This document shows, in pieces, positions 19,223 through 27,526 of a stretch of 64,000 nucleotides of DNA (the first letter of the stretch is position 1; every line of letters starts with the position of its first letter). This stretch comes from DASSUW01 sp963789005 (GTDB lineage Bacteria; Actinomycetota; Thermoleophilia; Solirubrobacterales; Solirubrobacteraceae). The translations under genes and the position numbers were made by a program. Location of the stretch: positions 496,001-560,000 of the forward strand of contig CAWBIZ010000015.1 of the NCBI GenBank assembly GCA_963789005.1, read 5' to 3'. Under the pieces are notes generated by a model, which worked only from the letters and a program-made list of their open reading frames with translations, had not been told where the DNA came from and ran no database searches.

Positions 19223-19492
19223 CGGCAACTCGAGCACGCACCGCGCGGCGCGGCACGACCGCACCCGCCACGGCCGCACGCCGCGATCGATCCGGACGAC
19301 CCGTCCGGCGCCGTCCAGCCACACGAGGTCGAGCGCAAATCTCATCCCGAACGTGTGGACCGAGCGGCAGCGCGGCAGCAGGAGCGCGACGTCGCGGCGG
19401 CCGATCAGCCCGCGCAGTCGCGCGACCGGTGAGCGGGCGATGACGAGATCCACGCCGTTCGTAGGGCGCGCGGCCGGATTCTCTCCCCGCAC
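19094..19492 (-). CDS. DUF192 family protein
   Basis: The 132-residue protein starts at a GTG (19492). It contains RLRGLIGRRD, then the hallmark SVHTFGMRFALDLVWLD and VLELP of the small beta-barrel DUF192 family, whose function is not settled. The conserved core ends by about residue 90. The acidic/Gly-rich tail is antisense to the EamA gene and looks like run-through past a lost stop. Its promoter box overlaps that of yqeY, only 20 bp separating the two start codons. Unlike many DUF192 proteins it shows no signal peptide. Confidence 0.82.
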   Translation of the reverse strand: MRGENPAARPTNGVDLVIARSPVARLRGLIGRRDVALLLPRCRSVHTFGMRFALDLVWLDGAGRVVRIDRGVRPWRVRSCRAARCVLELPSAEGDGGDPGDDDDGAGEPRGWDTLARGDRGGDGGHHHARLP

Positions 19493-19497
19493 CGGCC

Positions 19498-19504
19498 TAC
19501 AATG
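19498..19504. promoter_or_regulatory. overlapping divergent -10 boxes, DUF192 gene and yqeY
   Basis: TACAAT (19498-19503) is 9 nt before a TTG that fits the yqeY N-terminus. The opposite strand reads CATTGT (19504-19499), 6 nt before the DUF192 GTG. Five bases are shared. Confidence 0.5.
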
Positions 19505-19512
19505 TGAGGTGC

Positions 19513-19941
19513 TTGCAGATCGCCGATCGCATCAGGTCCGATGTCACTTCCGCCATGCGGGCGGGGGAGAGGGACCGCGTCGCGGCGCTCCGGCTCGTCC
19601 TCTCCGAGCTCCAGAAGGCGGAGAAGGACGGCGACGGGGACGAGCTCGCGGTGCTGCGGCGGGAGCGGAAGCGGCGCCGGGAGGCCGCCCAGGCCTACCG
19701 GGACGCGTCGCGTACGGACCTCGCCGAGCAGGAGGACCTCGAGGCACTGCTGATCGAGGACTACCTCCCGGCCGAGCTGAGCGACGCCGAGCTCGACGCG
19801 CTGGTGCAGCAGGCCGTCGCGGAGACCGGCGCCGAGTCCCCGCGCGACATGGGCAAGGCGATCAAGCACGTGATGGCGGCCTCCGGCGGCCGCGCCGACG
19901 GGAAACGCGTTTCGACCAAGGTGAAGGACCTACTCAGCTAG
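19513..19941 (+). CDS. GatB/YqeY domain protein
   Basis: This small helical protein is related to the C-terminal domain of amidotransferase GatB. It is often thought to bind tRNA, but its function is not established. The core RIRSDVTSAMRAGERDRVAALRLVLSEL and the end DMGKAIKHVMAASGGRADGK match the family. The TTG at 19513 (142 residues, QIADRIRSD) is preferred because it aligns with family starts and lies 9 nt after a strong TACAAT box. A GTG at 19504 would add three residues but would abut the -10 box. phoH follows immediately. Confidence 0.88.
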   Translation: MQIADRIRSDVTSAMRAGERDRVAALRLVLSELQKAEKDGDGDELAVLRRERKRRREAAQAYRDASRTDLAEQEDLEALLIEDYLPAELSDAELDALVQQAVAETGAESPRDMGKAIKHVMAASGGRADGKRVSTKVKDLLS

Positions 19942-20922
19942 ATGGCACGACGGCAGATGGAGCTTTCGAACGAGGTGGCGGCCGAGCTGGCCGGCTCACA
20001 GGACCTCATCCTGCGCACGCTCGAGGAGCACCTCGAGTGCGACGTCTTCCTACGCGGAAACGTCGTCACGCTCGACGGCGAGGCCGACGCCGTGCAGGTC
20101 GGCGCGACCGTGGTGCGCGAGCTGTCCTCGATGGTCGAGCGCGGGCACGACATCGGGCCGGCGACGATCGAGGCCGTCGCCCGCGTGCTCGACCAGCGCG
20201 AGTCGCCCGCAAAGGTGCTCGACGACGTCGTATGGCGCCACCGCAACCTGCGCGTGACCCCCAAGTCGGTCAACCAGAAGCGCTACGTGGACGCCATCCG
20301 CCGCTCGACGGTCAGCTTCGGCATCGGCCCCGCCGGCACGGGCAAGACGTTCCTGGCGATCGCGATGGCGACCGCCGCGCTCGCCCGCCGCGAGGTCAAC
20401 CGCATCATCCTCTGCCGCCCGGCCGTCGAGGCCGGCGAGCGGCTCGGCTTCCTGCCCGGCGACCTGATGGCGAAGGTCGACCCGTACCTGCGCCCGCTGT
20501 TCGACGCGCTGCACGACATGATGGAGGCGGAGAAGGTCGCCTCCCACCTCGAGCGCGGCGTGATCGAGGTCGCCCCGCTGGCATTCATGCGTGGCCGGAC
20601 CCTGAATGACTCGTTCGTGATCCTCGACGAGGCGCAGAACACGACGCCCGAGCAGATGAAGATGTTCCTCACGCGGCTCGGGTTCGGCTCGCGGATGGTC
20701 GTCACCGGCGACATCACGCAGGTCGACCTTCCGCGCGACCAGAAGTCGGGCCTGATCGTCGTCAACGACATCCTCGACGGCGTCGACGGCGTCGAGTTCG
20801 TCCACTTCGGCGGGGAGGACGTGGTGCGCCACAAGCTGGTCCAGCGGATCGTGGCGGCGTACGACGAGCACTCCCAGCGCTCCGCCCAGGAGCTCCGGCC
20901 CGCCGGGCGCCGCACGGCGTAG
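19942..20922 (+). CDS. phoH: PhoH family P-loop ATPase
   Basis: This cytoplasmic ATPase is implicated in RNA metabolism and helicase/nuclease functions. The 326 residues contain an N-terminal KH-like region (ECDVFLRGNVVTLDGEADAV), Walker A GPAGTGKTF near residue 132, and Walker B in SFVILDEAQNTTPEQMKMF. The ATG directly follows the yqeY stop. It is adjacent to ybeY and era, the widespread phoH-ybeY-era ribosome-maturation cluster. Confidence 0.95.
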   Translation: MARRQMELSNEVAAELAGSQDLILRTLEEHLECDVFLRGNVVTLDGEADAVQVGATVVRELSSMVERGHDIGPATIEAVARVLDQRESPAKVLDDVVWRHRNLRVTPKSVNQKRYVDAIRRSTVSFGIGPAGTGKTFLAIAMATAALARREVNRIILCRPAVEAGERLGFLPGDLMAKVDPYLRPLFDALHDMMEAEKVASHLERGVIEVAPLAFMRGRTLNDSFVILDEAQNTTPEQMKMFLTRLGFGSRMVVTGDITQVDLPRDQKSGLIVVNDILDGVDGVEFVHFGGEDVVRHKLVQRIVAAYDEHSQRSAQELRPAGRRTA

Positions 20923-20923
20923 C

Positions 20924-21298
20924 TTGCTCGAGGTCGACGTGATCGGCGATGCGCTGACCGAGGCGCAGGTCCAGGAGGCCTGCGCGGTCGCGGCCGCGTC
21001 GGCCGGAATCGAGGACGGGCACGTGGCGGTCGAGTTCGTCGACGCCGCGCGGATCGCCGAGCTCAACCTCGTTCACCGCGGCAAGGACGAGCCGACCGAC
21101 GTGCTCTCCTTCCCGGTCGACGAGGACGCCGCGCTCGGGCCGCGGGAGCTGGGCGACGTGGTCATCAGCCCGGAGCACACCGAGGACCTGCTCGAGGCCG
21201 TCGTCCACGGCGTCCTGCACCTCACCGGCATGGACCACGAGACCGACGACGGCGAGATGCTCGCGCTGCAGGCCGAGATCATGGGCTGGCTGCGGTGA
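20924..21298 (+). CDS. ybeY: endoribonuclease YbeY
   Basis: This zinc-dependent single-strand RNase acts in 16S rRNA 3'-end maturation and ribosome quality control. The 124 residues hold the metal site HGVLHLTGMDHETD (HxxxHxxxxxH) and the preceding PTDVLSFPVDE. It begins with a TTG one base after the phoH stop and ends overlapping the era GTG. It is shorter than many homologues because of a trimmed N-terminus. Confidence 0.94.
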   Translation: MLEVDVIGDALTEAQVQEACAVAAASAGIEDGHVAVEFVDAARIAELNLVHRGKDEPTDVLSFPVDEDAALGPRELGDVVISPEHTEDLLEAVVHGVLHLTGMDHETDDGEMLALQAEIMGWLR

Positions 21299-22182
21299 GC
21301 CCGCGCTCGGGCTTCGTGGCGCTCGCAGGGCGCCCCAACGTCGGCAAGTCGACGCTCGTCAACTCGATGGTCGGCCACAAGATCGCGATCGTGTCCGACA
21401 AGCCGCAGACGACCCGCCGGGCGATCCGCGGTGTCGTCACCGCCCCGCAGCGCTACCAGCTCGTGCTCACCGACCTGCCGGGCGTGCAGACGCCGCGCGA
21501 CGCGCTCACCCAGCGCATGCAGCGGCGGGTGGAAAGCGAGCTGGCGGAGGCCGACGCCGCGCTCTTCGTGGTCAACGGGGAGCAGGGCGTGGGCGGGCCG
21601 GGCGACGTCTTCATCGCCGAGGCGCTCGCGAGCGCACCCGTGCCGGTGGTGCTCGCCGTCAACAAGGTCGACCGGCTCGACCGCGGCCACGCGGCGGCCG
21701 GCCTGCAGGCGGCGGCCGACCTCGTCCCCGGCGCCGAGGTCTTCCCGGTCTCGGCGCGCACCGGCCACGGGGTCGGCGTGCTCGTCGAGCATCTGGCGTC
21801 GCTGCTGCCCGAAGGGCCGTACTACTTCCCGGCCGAGGAGATCTCCGACCAGCCCGAGCAGGTTCTGCTCGCCGAGCTCGTGCGCGAGCAGGTCCTGCAT
21901 CGCACGCGCCAGGAGGTGCCGCACGCCGTCGAAGTCCAGGTCGACGAGATCCACGAGCAGGACGACCTCGTGGTCGTCCACGGCTACCTGTGGGTCGAGA
22001 CCGAGTCCCAGAAGGGCATCCTGATCGGCGCCCACGGGCGGATGATCAAGGCGATCGGCATCGCGGCCCGCAAGGAGCTCGAGCGCGAGCTGGGCAAGCG
22101 CGTGCACCTCGACCTCTCGGTGCGCGTGCGGCGCTCGTGGCGCGGCGACGAGACGCTGCTCGACCGCCTCGGCATCACGTGA
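21295..22182 (+). CDS. era: GTPase Era
   Basis: This is a 30S assembly GTPase that binds the 3' end of 16S rRNA. The 295 residues show G1 GRPNVGKST, G2 around KPQTTRR, G3 DLPGVQTP, G4 NKVD, and a C-terminal KH domain with LIGAHGRMIKAIGIAARKELE. The GTG start overlaps the ybeY stop. Era and YbeY cooperate in rRNA maturation. Confidence 0.96.
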   Translation: MSPRSGFVALAGRPNVGKSTLVNSMVGHKIAIVSDKPQTTRRAIRGVVTAPQRYQLVLTDLPGVQTPRDALTQRMQRRVESELAEADAALFVVNGEQGVGGPGDVFIAEALASAPVPVVLAVNKVDRLDRGHAAAGLQAAADLVPGAEVFPVSARTGHGVGVLVEHLASLLPEGPYYFPAEEISDQPEQVLLAELVREQVLHRTRQEVPHAVEVQVDEIHEQDDLVVVHGYLWVETESQKGILIGAHGRMIKAIGIAARKELERELGKRVHLDLSVRVRRSWRGDETLLDRLGIT

Positions 22183-23135
22183 GGACGGCGTTCGTCACCG
22201 GCGGCTCGGGCTTCATCGGCGGCCGCCTGATCGAGCGCCTCGTCAGTGAGGACTGGACCGTGTGGGCCCTTGCACGTTCGACCGGCGCGGCCGACCGCGT
22301 GCGCGAGCTGGGAGCCGAGCCGGTTCCCGGAGACCTCGGCGACAGCGGCGTGCTCGAGCGCGGGGCGCGCGGCGCCGACACCGTCTTCCACGCGGCGGCG
22401 AAGGTGGAGGACTGGGGCAAGTGGGACGACTTCCGCCGCATCAACGTCGAGGGCACCAAGGCGCTCCTCGCCGCGGCCCGCACGGCCGGCGTGCGGCGGT
22501 TCGTGCACGTCGGCACCGAGGGCGCGCTGCTGCGCGGGCAGCCGCTCGTCCACGCCGACGAGCGCACGCCGCTGGCGTTCGACTCGCCGGCGCCGTACGC
22601 GGCCACCAAAGCCGCCGCCGAGGCGGCCGTGCTGGCCGCGCCGGGCCTCGAGACGATCGTCATCCGGCCGCGCTTCGTGTGGGGCCCGGGCGACGCCACG
22701 CTCGTCCCCGCGATGGTCGAGCTCGTGCGCAGCGGGCGCTTCCGCTGGGTCGGCGGCGGCCACCACCTCACGTCGACCACCCACGTCGACAACTGCGTCC
22801 ACGGGCTGGTGCTGGCGGCCGACCGCGGCACGCCCGGCTCGGCCTACTTCGTCACCGACGGCGAGCCGGTCGAGTTCCGCGCCTTCGTCACCGCGCTGCT
22901 CGCCACCCAGGGCGTCACGCCGCCCGACGGCAGCGTCCCGGCGATCGCCGCCCGCGCGCTCGCCGCCGCCGGCGAGGCCGCGTGGCGAGCACTCCCGCTG
23001 CCGGGAGCACCGCCGCTGACCCGCTTCGCCTCCTGGGTCGCCTCGCTCGAGTGCACGCTCGACGACTCGCGCGCCCGCGCCGAGCTCGGCTACGCGCCCG
23101 TCGTGACGCGGTCGGTTGGTCTGGCGGCGCTGTAA
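22179..23135 (+). CDS. NAD-dependent epimerase/dehydratase (extended SDR)
   Basis: The 318-residue SDR starts at a GTG overlapping the era stop. It has the NAD motif TGGSGFIGG, a catalytic-type YAATK (in APYAATKAA), and VIRPRFVWGPGD. The overall pattern resembles 3-beta-hydroxysteroid dehydrogenase/isomerase-like SDRs (VFHAAAKVEDWGKWDDF, TSTTHVDNCVHGLVLA). The substrate is unknown. Its position at the end of the ybeY-era operon is probably incidental. Confidence 0.85.
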   Translation: MRTAFVTGGSGFIGGRLIERLVSEDWTVWALARSTGAADRVRELGAEPVPGDLGDSGVLERGARGADTVFHAAAKVEDWGKWDDFRRINVEGTKALLAAARTAGVRRFVHVGTEGALLRGQPLVHADERTPLAFDSPAPYAATKAAAEAAVLAAPGLETIVIRPRFVWGPGDATLVPAMVELVRSGRFRWVGGGHHLTSTTHVDNCVHGLVLAADRGTPGSAYFVTDGEPVEFRAFVTALLATQGVTPPDGSVPAIAARALAAAGEAAWRALPLPGAPPLTRFASWVASLECTLDDSRARAELGYAPVVTRSVGLAAL

Positions 23136-23141
23136 CCCTTG

Positions 23142-23284
23142 GCGAACGTCAACTGCGCTGGGTAGGGAGAGTGGGGAATCGGCCGCGGCAAGAGCGCGCT
23201 TCGCCCCACTCACGAACGAGAACCGCGTGAATGGGGACTTGTGCACCCTCCCGGGCACCCTTCAATGCCGCGGTTGACGTTCGC
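23142..23284. repeat. 143-bp element with 12-bp perfect terminal inverted repeats
   Basis: The gene-free stretch 23136-23334 is largely this element. GCGAACGTCAAC (23142-23153) is repeated inverted as GTTGACGTTCGC (23273-23284). The match extends to 15 of 16 positions inward. An inner inverted pair, GAGTGGGG (23169-23176) with CCCCACTC (23204-23211), lies inside. No coding frame or transposase is present. No clear target duplication is seen at the edges. It could be a MITE-like relic, a folded RNA, or a pair of operator sites. Confidence 0.6.
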
Positions 23285-23334
23285 TGGTGCCCAAGCCGGA
23301 ATAACGCACAGCCCGAGCGCGTCGACCTACCACG

Positions 23335-23790
23335 ATGATCGACACCGAGAAAACCATCACCGACGAGGAGCTCGCCGAGCTCGTTCGCCGCACCGAGGAG
23401 GCCGCTGTGGCCTACATCTGCGGGGAGATGGACCGTTTCCTGACGCTGACTCCCATCGCCGAGGATTTCACGCTGATGAAGCCGACCGGCGGGCCGGCCG
23501 AGCGCTATGACGATCGGGAAGCGAGCATCCGGGCATCGGCCGACTACTTCAACGGCGGCGAGGCGCGGCTCGAGTCCGTCGAGACGCACGCGTGGGGCGA
23601 CACCGTCGTCGTCGCCATGGTCGAGCGCCAGCACGGGGAGGTCGGCGGCATGCCCGACCAGGACTGGTCGTTGCGCGTCACCCACGTCTATCGCCACGAC
23701 GGCTCGGACTGGATGCTCATGCACCGCCACGCCGACCCGCTCGTCAATCCCATCGACCTCGACCAGATGGCCACGCTCAAAGTCGGTTGA
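23335..23790 (+). CDS. NTF2-like/SnoaL-fold protein of unknown function
   Basis: The 151 residues form an alpha+beta cone typical of the DUF4440/SnoaL group: helix EELAELVRRTEEAAVAYICG, a central sheet with WGDTVVVAMVERQHG, and a C-terminal strand DWMLMHRHADPLVNP with two His lining a likely pocket. No signal peptide is seen. It is a single-gene unit after the inverted-repeat element. Enzymatic or ligand-binding function cannot be assigned. Confidence 0.8.
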   Translation: MIDTEKTITDEELAELVRRTEEAAVAYICGEMDRFLTLTPIAEDFTLMKPTGGPAERYDDREASIRASADYFNGGEARLESVETHAWGDTVVVAMVERQHGEVGGMPDQDWSLRVTHVYRHDGSDWMLMHRHADPLVNPIDLDQMATLKVG

Positions 23791-23829
23791 CTAGAGCGTC
23801 TGGTAGTACCGCGTCTGGTGGAGCGGGTT

Positions 23830-23846
23830 GACGTCTTCGAGACGTC
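23830..23846. terminator. bidirectional hairpin between convergent genes
   Basis: GACGTCT (23830-23836) pairs with AGACGTC (23840-23846) around TCG. It stands between the stops of the NTF2-like gene and the PH-domain gene, so it may end transcription both ways. A direct repeat of GCGTCTGGT lies just before it. Confidence 0.5.
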
Positions 23847-23854
23847 GGATGACG

Positions 23855-25282
23855 TTAGACACGCCGCGTAGCTTGCTCGATCCGGGAGCGCCGCGAGGCG
23901 GGCCTGGCCGCGCTGACCCGCTCGAACAGCGCCTGAGCCGTCGCCGCCTCGAGGTGGTGCACGCGGGCGGTGAGCTGCTTGCCGAACGCCACCTCGAGGT
24001 CGGCCAGCGACGCGCGGCGCTGCAGCACGCTCTGCGCGACGGCGTGAGACTCCCGGTCGACGGCCCGGCCGAGGATCGTCTTGCGGGCGAACAGCAGCGA
24101 GCGGACGGCGAGCCGCCCGTCTCGCAGCCGCCAGGCGGCGGCGCGGTGGCGGGCGAGGCCGTGCGCGGCGGCGAGCGGGACGATCGCCAGCGCCCACCAG
24201 CCGACGGGGGTGAACAGCGCCACCGGGATCGCGACGATCAGCGCGTCGGACGCCGGATCGGCGGCGTACCGCGGCGCCGCCCGCCGCGGGAGCGGCTCGA
24301 GCCCGTCGAGGTCGTCGGCCAGCTCCGGCAGGAGGTGCTCGAGGAATCCCCGCACGCGGTCGCGTGCCAGCAGCGGGTACAGCGTCTGCGCGGCGGCGGG
24401 CTCCTCGGCGTGGCCGATCACCTCCATGCGTACCGCGGCCAGGCGCAGCGGGCGGCGAAACACGCCCTCGACGACGACGACGGCGCGGATGCGATCGATC
24501 GGCACGGTCGTCTCGCGGCGGGCGAAGAGGCCGCGGCGGATCTGCAGGCGGCTTCCCTCGCGCGCGACGGTGAAGCCCGCAAACGCCACCACCGTGCCCG
24601 CCATCGAGAGCAGCCACGCGGCGACGATCAGCGCCGCGACGGCGAGCACGATCTCCGCCGCGCTGTCCGGGATCAGCGTGAGCACCCCGACGCCGCGTTC
24701 CTCGAACAGCTGCTGCGCGAGCTGTCCCCCAACGGCGAGGACGGGCAGGATGATCCCGAGCTGGCCCGCGGTGAGCGCCGCCAGGCCGAGCTCCGCGCCG
24801 GTCAGGCGCCGCTCGGCGTCGGGTTGCACGCGCGTCGCCGCGCGACCGCCCACGAGTGCGCGCAGCTCGGCGATCTCGGCATCCCCGACCGCCTCGAGCA
24901 CGATCTCGCCGCGCGCACCGCCGCCGCCCGTCTGCACGTGGACGGCGTGCACGCCGAACATGCGCTGCACGAGTCCCTGCTCGAGGTCGAGCGACTGGAC
25001 GCGCGCGAGCGGCACGTCGGTCTCCTTCGTCGCCAGCAGGCCGCGGCGGTGGTGGATCCCCTCCTCGGTCACCCACCAGGTCGTGGTGCGCCAGCGCAGG
25101 AAGCCCATCACGGCCGCGAAGGCGGTGCCGCCCGCGGCGTACAGCAGGCCGCGCGACAGCGCCCCGGAGTCGAGGCCGCGGAAGACGAACAGGATCGCGA
25201 GCGGCACGGCGGCCTCGCGCAGCGCCGTCAGCGCGTAGACGGCGATGGCGGCCGGGTGCAGGCTGCGTCGATCAGGGCTCAT
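23855..25282 (-). CDS. PH-domain membrane protein, YdbT-like
   Basis: The 475 residues contain three bacterial PH-like (DUF304/bPH2) repeats separated by transmembrane pairs. The first repeat reads TWWVTEEGIHHRRGLLATKETDVPL with RVQSLDLEQGLVQR, a hallmark that recurs as RETTVPIDRIRAVVVVEG and RKTILGRAVDRE. It is anchored in the cytoplasmic membrane. Function is unknown; in Bacillus the YdbS/YdbT pair affects resistance to secreted antimicrobials. It overlaps the shorter PH protein by 11 bp and is the last gene of the operon. Confidence 0.85.
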   Translation of the reverse strand: MSPDRRSLHPAAIAVYALTALREAAVPLAILFVFRGLDSGALSRGLLYAAGGTAFAAVMGFLRWRTTTWWVTEEGIHHRRGLLATKETDVPLARVQSLDLEQGLVQRMFGVHAVHVQTGGGGARGEIVLEAVGDAEIAELRALVGGRAATRVQPDAERRLTGAELGLAALTAGQLGIILPVLAVGGQLAQQLFEERGVGVLTLIPDSAAEIVLAVAALIVAAWLLSMAGTVVAFAGFTVAREGSRLQIRRGLFARRETTVPIDRIRAVVVVEGVFRRPLRLAAVRMEVIGHAEEPAAAQTLYPLLARDRVRGFLEHLLPELADDLDGLEPLPRRAAPRYAADPASDALIVAIPVALFTPVGWWALAIVPLAAAHGLARHRAAAWRLRDGRLAVRSLLFARKTILGRAVDRESHAVAQSVLQRRASLADLEVAFGKQLTARVHHLEAATAQALFERVSAARPASRRSRIEQATRRV

Positions 25283-25733
25283 CGGCGGTGCGCGCGAGGT
25301 CGGCGATCCGGTCGCGCACCTCGGACGCGTCGGCGAGCGTGAGCAGCGGGATCCGGTGGCTGCCCGCCGCGGTGTGCACGACCACGGTCGCGAGGTCGAG
25401 GCTCTGCTCGACGATGCCGCGCGTCGTGTCGACGTGCTGCACCCGCAGCATCGGCACCAGCGTGCGGCGGATGGTCAGCGTGCCGTGGCGGATGTCGATC
25501 GCGTCGGGCCGGACGTCCCAGCGCCAGCGTCGCCAGCGCAGCTCGGGCACCAGCGCCGCGCCCACCAGCAGCCCGGCGACCGGCAGCGCCCGGGCGAGCA
25601 GCGCGAGGACGCCGTCGAGCGGCGCGGCGGCGGCCATGCCGGCGACGACGGCGATGCCCCAGCCGAGCGCCTGACCGCCGCGCCATACCCAGCGCGCCCG
25701 CGGCGCCAGGCGCCGGGTCGGCTCGTCGGTCAC
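25272..25733 (-). CDS. PH-domain membrane protein, YdbS-like
   Basis: The 153 residues have two transmembrane helices (about 20-60) followed by one PH-like domain (WRWDVRPDAIDIRHGTLTIRR, then VPMLRVQHVDTTRGIVEQ). It is the usual short partner of the YdbT-like protein. The GTG start overlaps the stop of the upstream ATPase gene (GTGA), so all three genes are translationally coupled. Confidence 0.85.
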   Translation of the reverse strand: MTDEPTRRLAPRARWVWRGGQALGWGIAVVAGMAAAAPLDGVLALLARALPVAGLLVGAALVPELRWRRWRWDVRPDAIDIRHGTLTIRRTLVPMLRVQHVDTTRGIVEQSLDLATVVVHTAAGSHRIPLLTLADASEVRDRIADLARTADEP

Positions 25734-26665
25734 AGGCGGCGGGCGAGCTGGCTCGCCAGCCGCTCGTACTCCGGCAGCCCGAGCTCCGACTCGAACAGGT
25801 ACGGGAGCGTGACCACGTGCGTCGAGGTCGCGCGGCGGAGGCGGCGCAGGTGGCTGCGCTGCGCGCGTGAGCGCTCGTGCGAGGTGAGCGCCGCTCGCAG
25901 TGTGCCGGCCGCCTCCGGGCGCAGGCCGTCGTCGACCGCGGCGCGCATGGCCTCGCCCTCGGCGGCGCTGAAGCGCTCCGGCCACATGCCGTTGACGACG
26001 ATCGCCTCGAGGTCGACGCCGACCGCTTCGGGCAGCCGCCGCTCGAGCTCGAGCGCCTCGTTGACCGGCATCTCCTCCGGCAGCGACACCGCGACGTAGC
26101 CGGTGCGCTCGGGGTCGGCGAGCCAGTCGCGCACCCGGAAGGCCTGGCGGCGGATCGGCCCGACGCGCGCGAGCTCGCCGAACGTGCGCGGGGTGGTGAG
26201 CATGGCCAGGCCGTGCCCCGAGGCGGGCGCGTCGGCGACCACGAGGTCGTACGCGCGGCCGCGGCGGTCCCAGCGCGCGCTCTGCGCCAGCTCCCAGATC
26301 TTGGCGATCGTGATCAGCTCCTTGGCGCCGGGCGCGGCGGCGACGAAGTACTGGAAGGCCGACGAGCGCGCGAGCACCTTCAGGCCGGTGCCGCCCACCT
26401 GCCGCGCGAGCCACTCCTCGAGCGCCTGCCGGGGGTCGATCGTGATCGCCCACAGGTTCTCGGCCAGCTCGACCTCGGTCTCGGCGACCACCCCCTGGCG
26501 GCCGAGGGCGCGCGAGACGCGATCCTGCTCCGCGACCTCGCAGACGATCGTGCGGCGGCCGGCGTTGGCCGCCGCGAGACCGAGCGAAGCGGCCACCGTC
26601 GTCTTCCCGACGCCGCCCTTGCCGGTGACGTACAGGAGGCGCCGGTCCCTCAGGAGTGCTTCCAT
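25730..26665 (-). CDS. ArsA/Get3-like ATPase
   Basis: The 311-residue deviant-Walker-A ATPase has YVTGKGGVGKTTVAASLGLA at residues 12-31, the switch motif DAPASGHGLAML and the ArsA-type IVVNGMWPERF. Actinobacteria often carry two such paralogues in tandem. Here a single copy heads an operon with two PH-domain membrane proteins. Arsenite export is unlikely since no arsenic gene is near. A role in membrane-protein handling, by analogy with Get3, is only a guess. The ATG lies 27 bp from the divergent synthase start. Confidence 0.85.
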   Translation of the reverse strand: MEALLRDRRLLYVTGKGGVGKTTVAASLGLAAANAGRRTIVCEVAEQDRVSRALGRQGVVAETEVELAENLWAITIDPRQALEEWLARQVGGTGLKVLARSSAFQYFVAAAPGAKELITIAKIWELAQSARWDRRGRAYDLVVADAPASGHGLAMLTTPRTFGELARVGPIRRQAFRVRDWLADPERTGYVAVSLPEEMPVNEALELERRLPEAVGVDLEAIVVNGMWPERFSAAEGEAMRAAVDDGLRPEAAGTLRAALTSHERSRAQRSHLRRLRRATSTHVVTLPYLFESELGLPEYERLASQLARRL

Positions 26666-26674
26666 CGTATGGGG

Positions 26675-26685
26675 AGCATGACAAT
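26675..26685. promoter_or_regulatory. closely spaced divergent -10 candidates, ATPase gene and squalene/phytoene synthase gene
   Basis: GACAAT (26680-26685) is 7 nt before the ATG at 26693. On the other strand CATGCT (26680-26675) is 9 nt before the ATPase ATG at 26665. The second match is weak. Confidence 0.35.
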
Positions 26686-26692
26686 GGGAGCC

Positions 26693-27526
26693 ATGGATCC
26701 GAGCCTGAGCGCGGCCTACGACGCCTGCCGCCGGCTGCAGCTGCGCCACGACCCGACCTACTACTGGGCCACGCGGCGCCTGCCGGCCGACGTCCGCCCG
26801 GCCACGCATGCGCTCTACGGCTACGTCCGCACGGCCGACCAGATCGTCGACGGCCCGGACCGCCCGGCCACGCCGGACGCCCGCCGCGCGGCGCTCGACG
26901 CCTGGGAAGACGAGCTGCTCGGCGGCCGCTCGACGCACCCGGCGGTGGTCGCACTCGTCGACGCGGGCGAGCGCCATGCGCTGCCGCTCGACGAGCTCGG
27001 CCCGTACATGCGCTCGATGCGGGTCGACTGCGGGCCGGTGCGGATCGACACCTGGGAGGAGCTGCTCGCCTACATGGACGGCTCGGCGGGGTCGGTCGGC
27101 CGGATCATGGCGCCGCTGCTCGGGGTGCCCGAGCGCCATCACGCCGACTTCGGCCACCTCGGGCAGGCGTTCCAGCTGGCGAACTTCGTGCGCGACGTGC
27201 GCGAGGACTTCACGCTCGACCGCATCTACCTCCCCGCCGAGGATCGCGAGCGGCTCGGCGTCGACGAGGTCGACTTCGCGCGGCGGCGCGCGACCCCGGC
27301 GCTGCGCGCGCTCGTCGCCCAGCAGGTCGCCCGCGCGCGGGCGCTGTTCGCGGCCGCCGAGCCGGCGGTGGCGGCCGCGCCCGCATCGGTGCGGACCGGC
27401 ATCCGCATCGCGTGCGCGGCGTACGGGCGCGTGCTGGACCGCGCCGAGGCCGCCGGGGGCGACGTCCTCGCGCGGCGGGTCGGCGTCCGAGCGTGGGACC
27501 TGGCGGCGCTGCTGGTGCGCCGGTGA
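26693..27526 (+). CDS. squalene/phytoene synthase family protein
   Basis: This trans-prenyl synthase family condenses two prenyl diphosphates head to head. The 277 residues contain the first Asp-rich motif as RTADQIVD (about 43-50) and the second as RDVREDF followed by RIYLP (about 165-175). The first motif is weaker than the usual DxxxD. Upstream ATGs at 26669, 26678 and 26684 are possible. I chose 26693 for leaderless spacing and the family-like start DPSLSAAYDACRRL. It is coupled by GTGA to an FAD reductase, suggesting a shared isoprenoid product. Confidence 0.85.
   Translation: MDPSLSAAYDACRRLQLRHDPTYYWATRRLPADVRPATHALYGYVRTADQIVDGPDRPATPDARRAALDAWEDELLGGRSTHPAVVALVDAGERHALPLDELGPYMRSMRVDCGPVRIDTWEELLAYMDGSAGSVGRIMAPLLGVPERHHADFGHLGQAFQLANFVRDVREDFTLDRIYLPAEDRERLGVDEVDFARRRATPALRALVAQQVARARALFAAAEPAVAAAPASVRTGIRIACAAYGRVLDRAEAAGGDVLARRVGVRAWDLAALLVRR

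Noticed and set aside
23142..23284. Insertion sequence
   Set aside because: It has inverted ends, but no transposase frame and no visible target duplication, so only a MITE-like label is tenable.
25730..26665. Arsenite efflux ATPase
   Set aside because: The fold is ArsA-like, but there are no ars genes nearby and the context is PH-domain membrane proteins.
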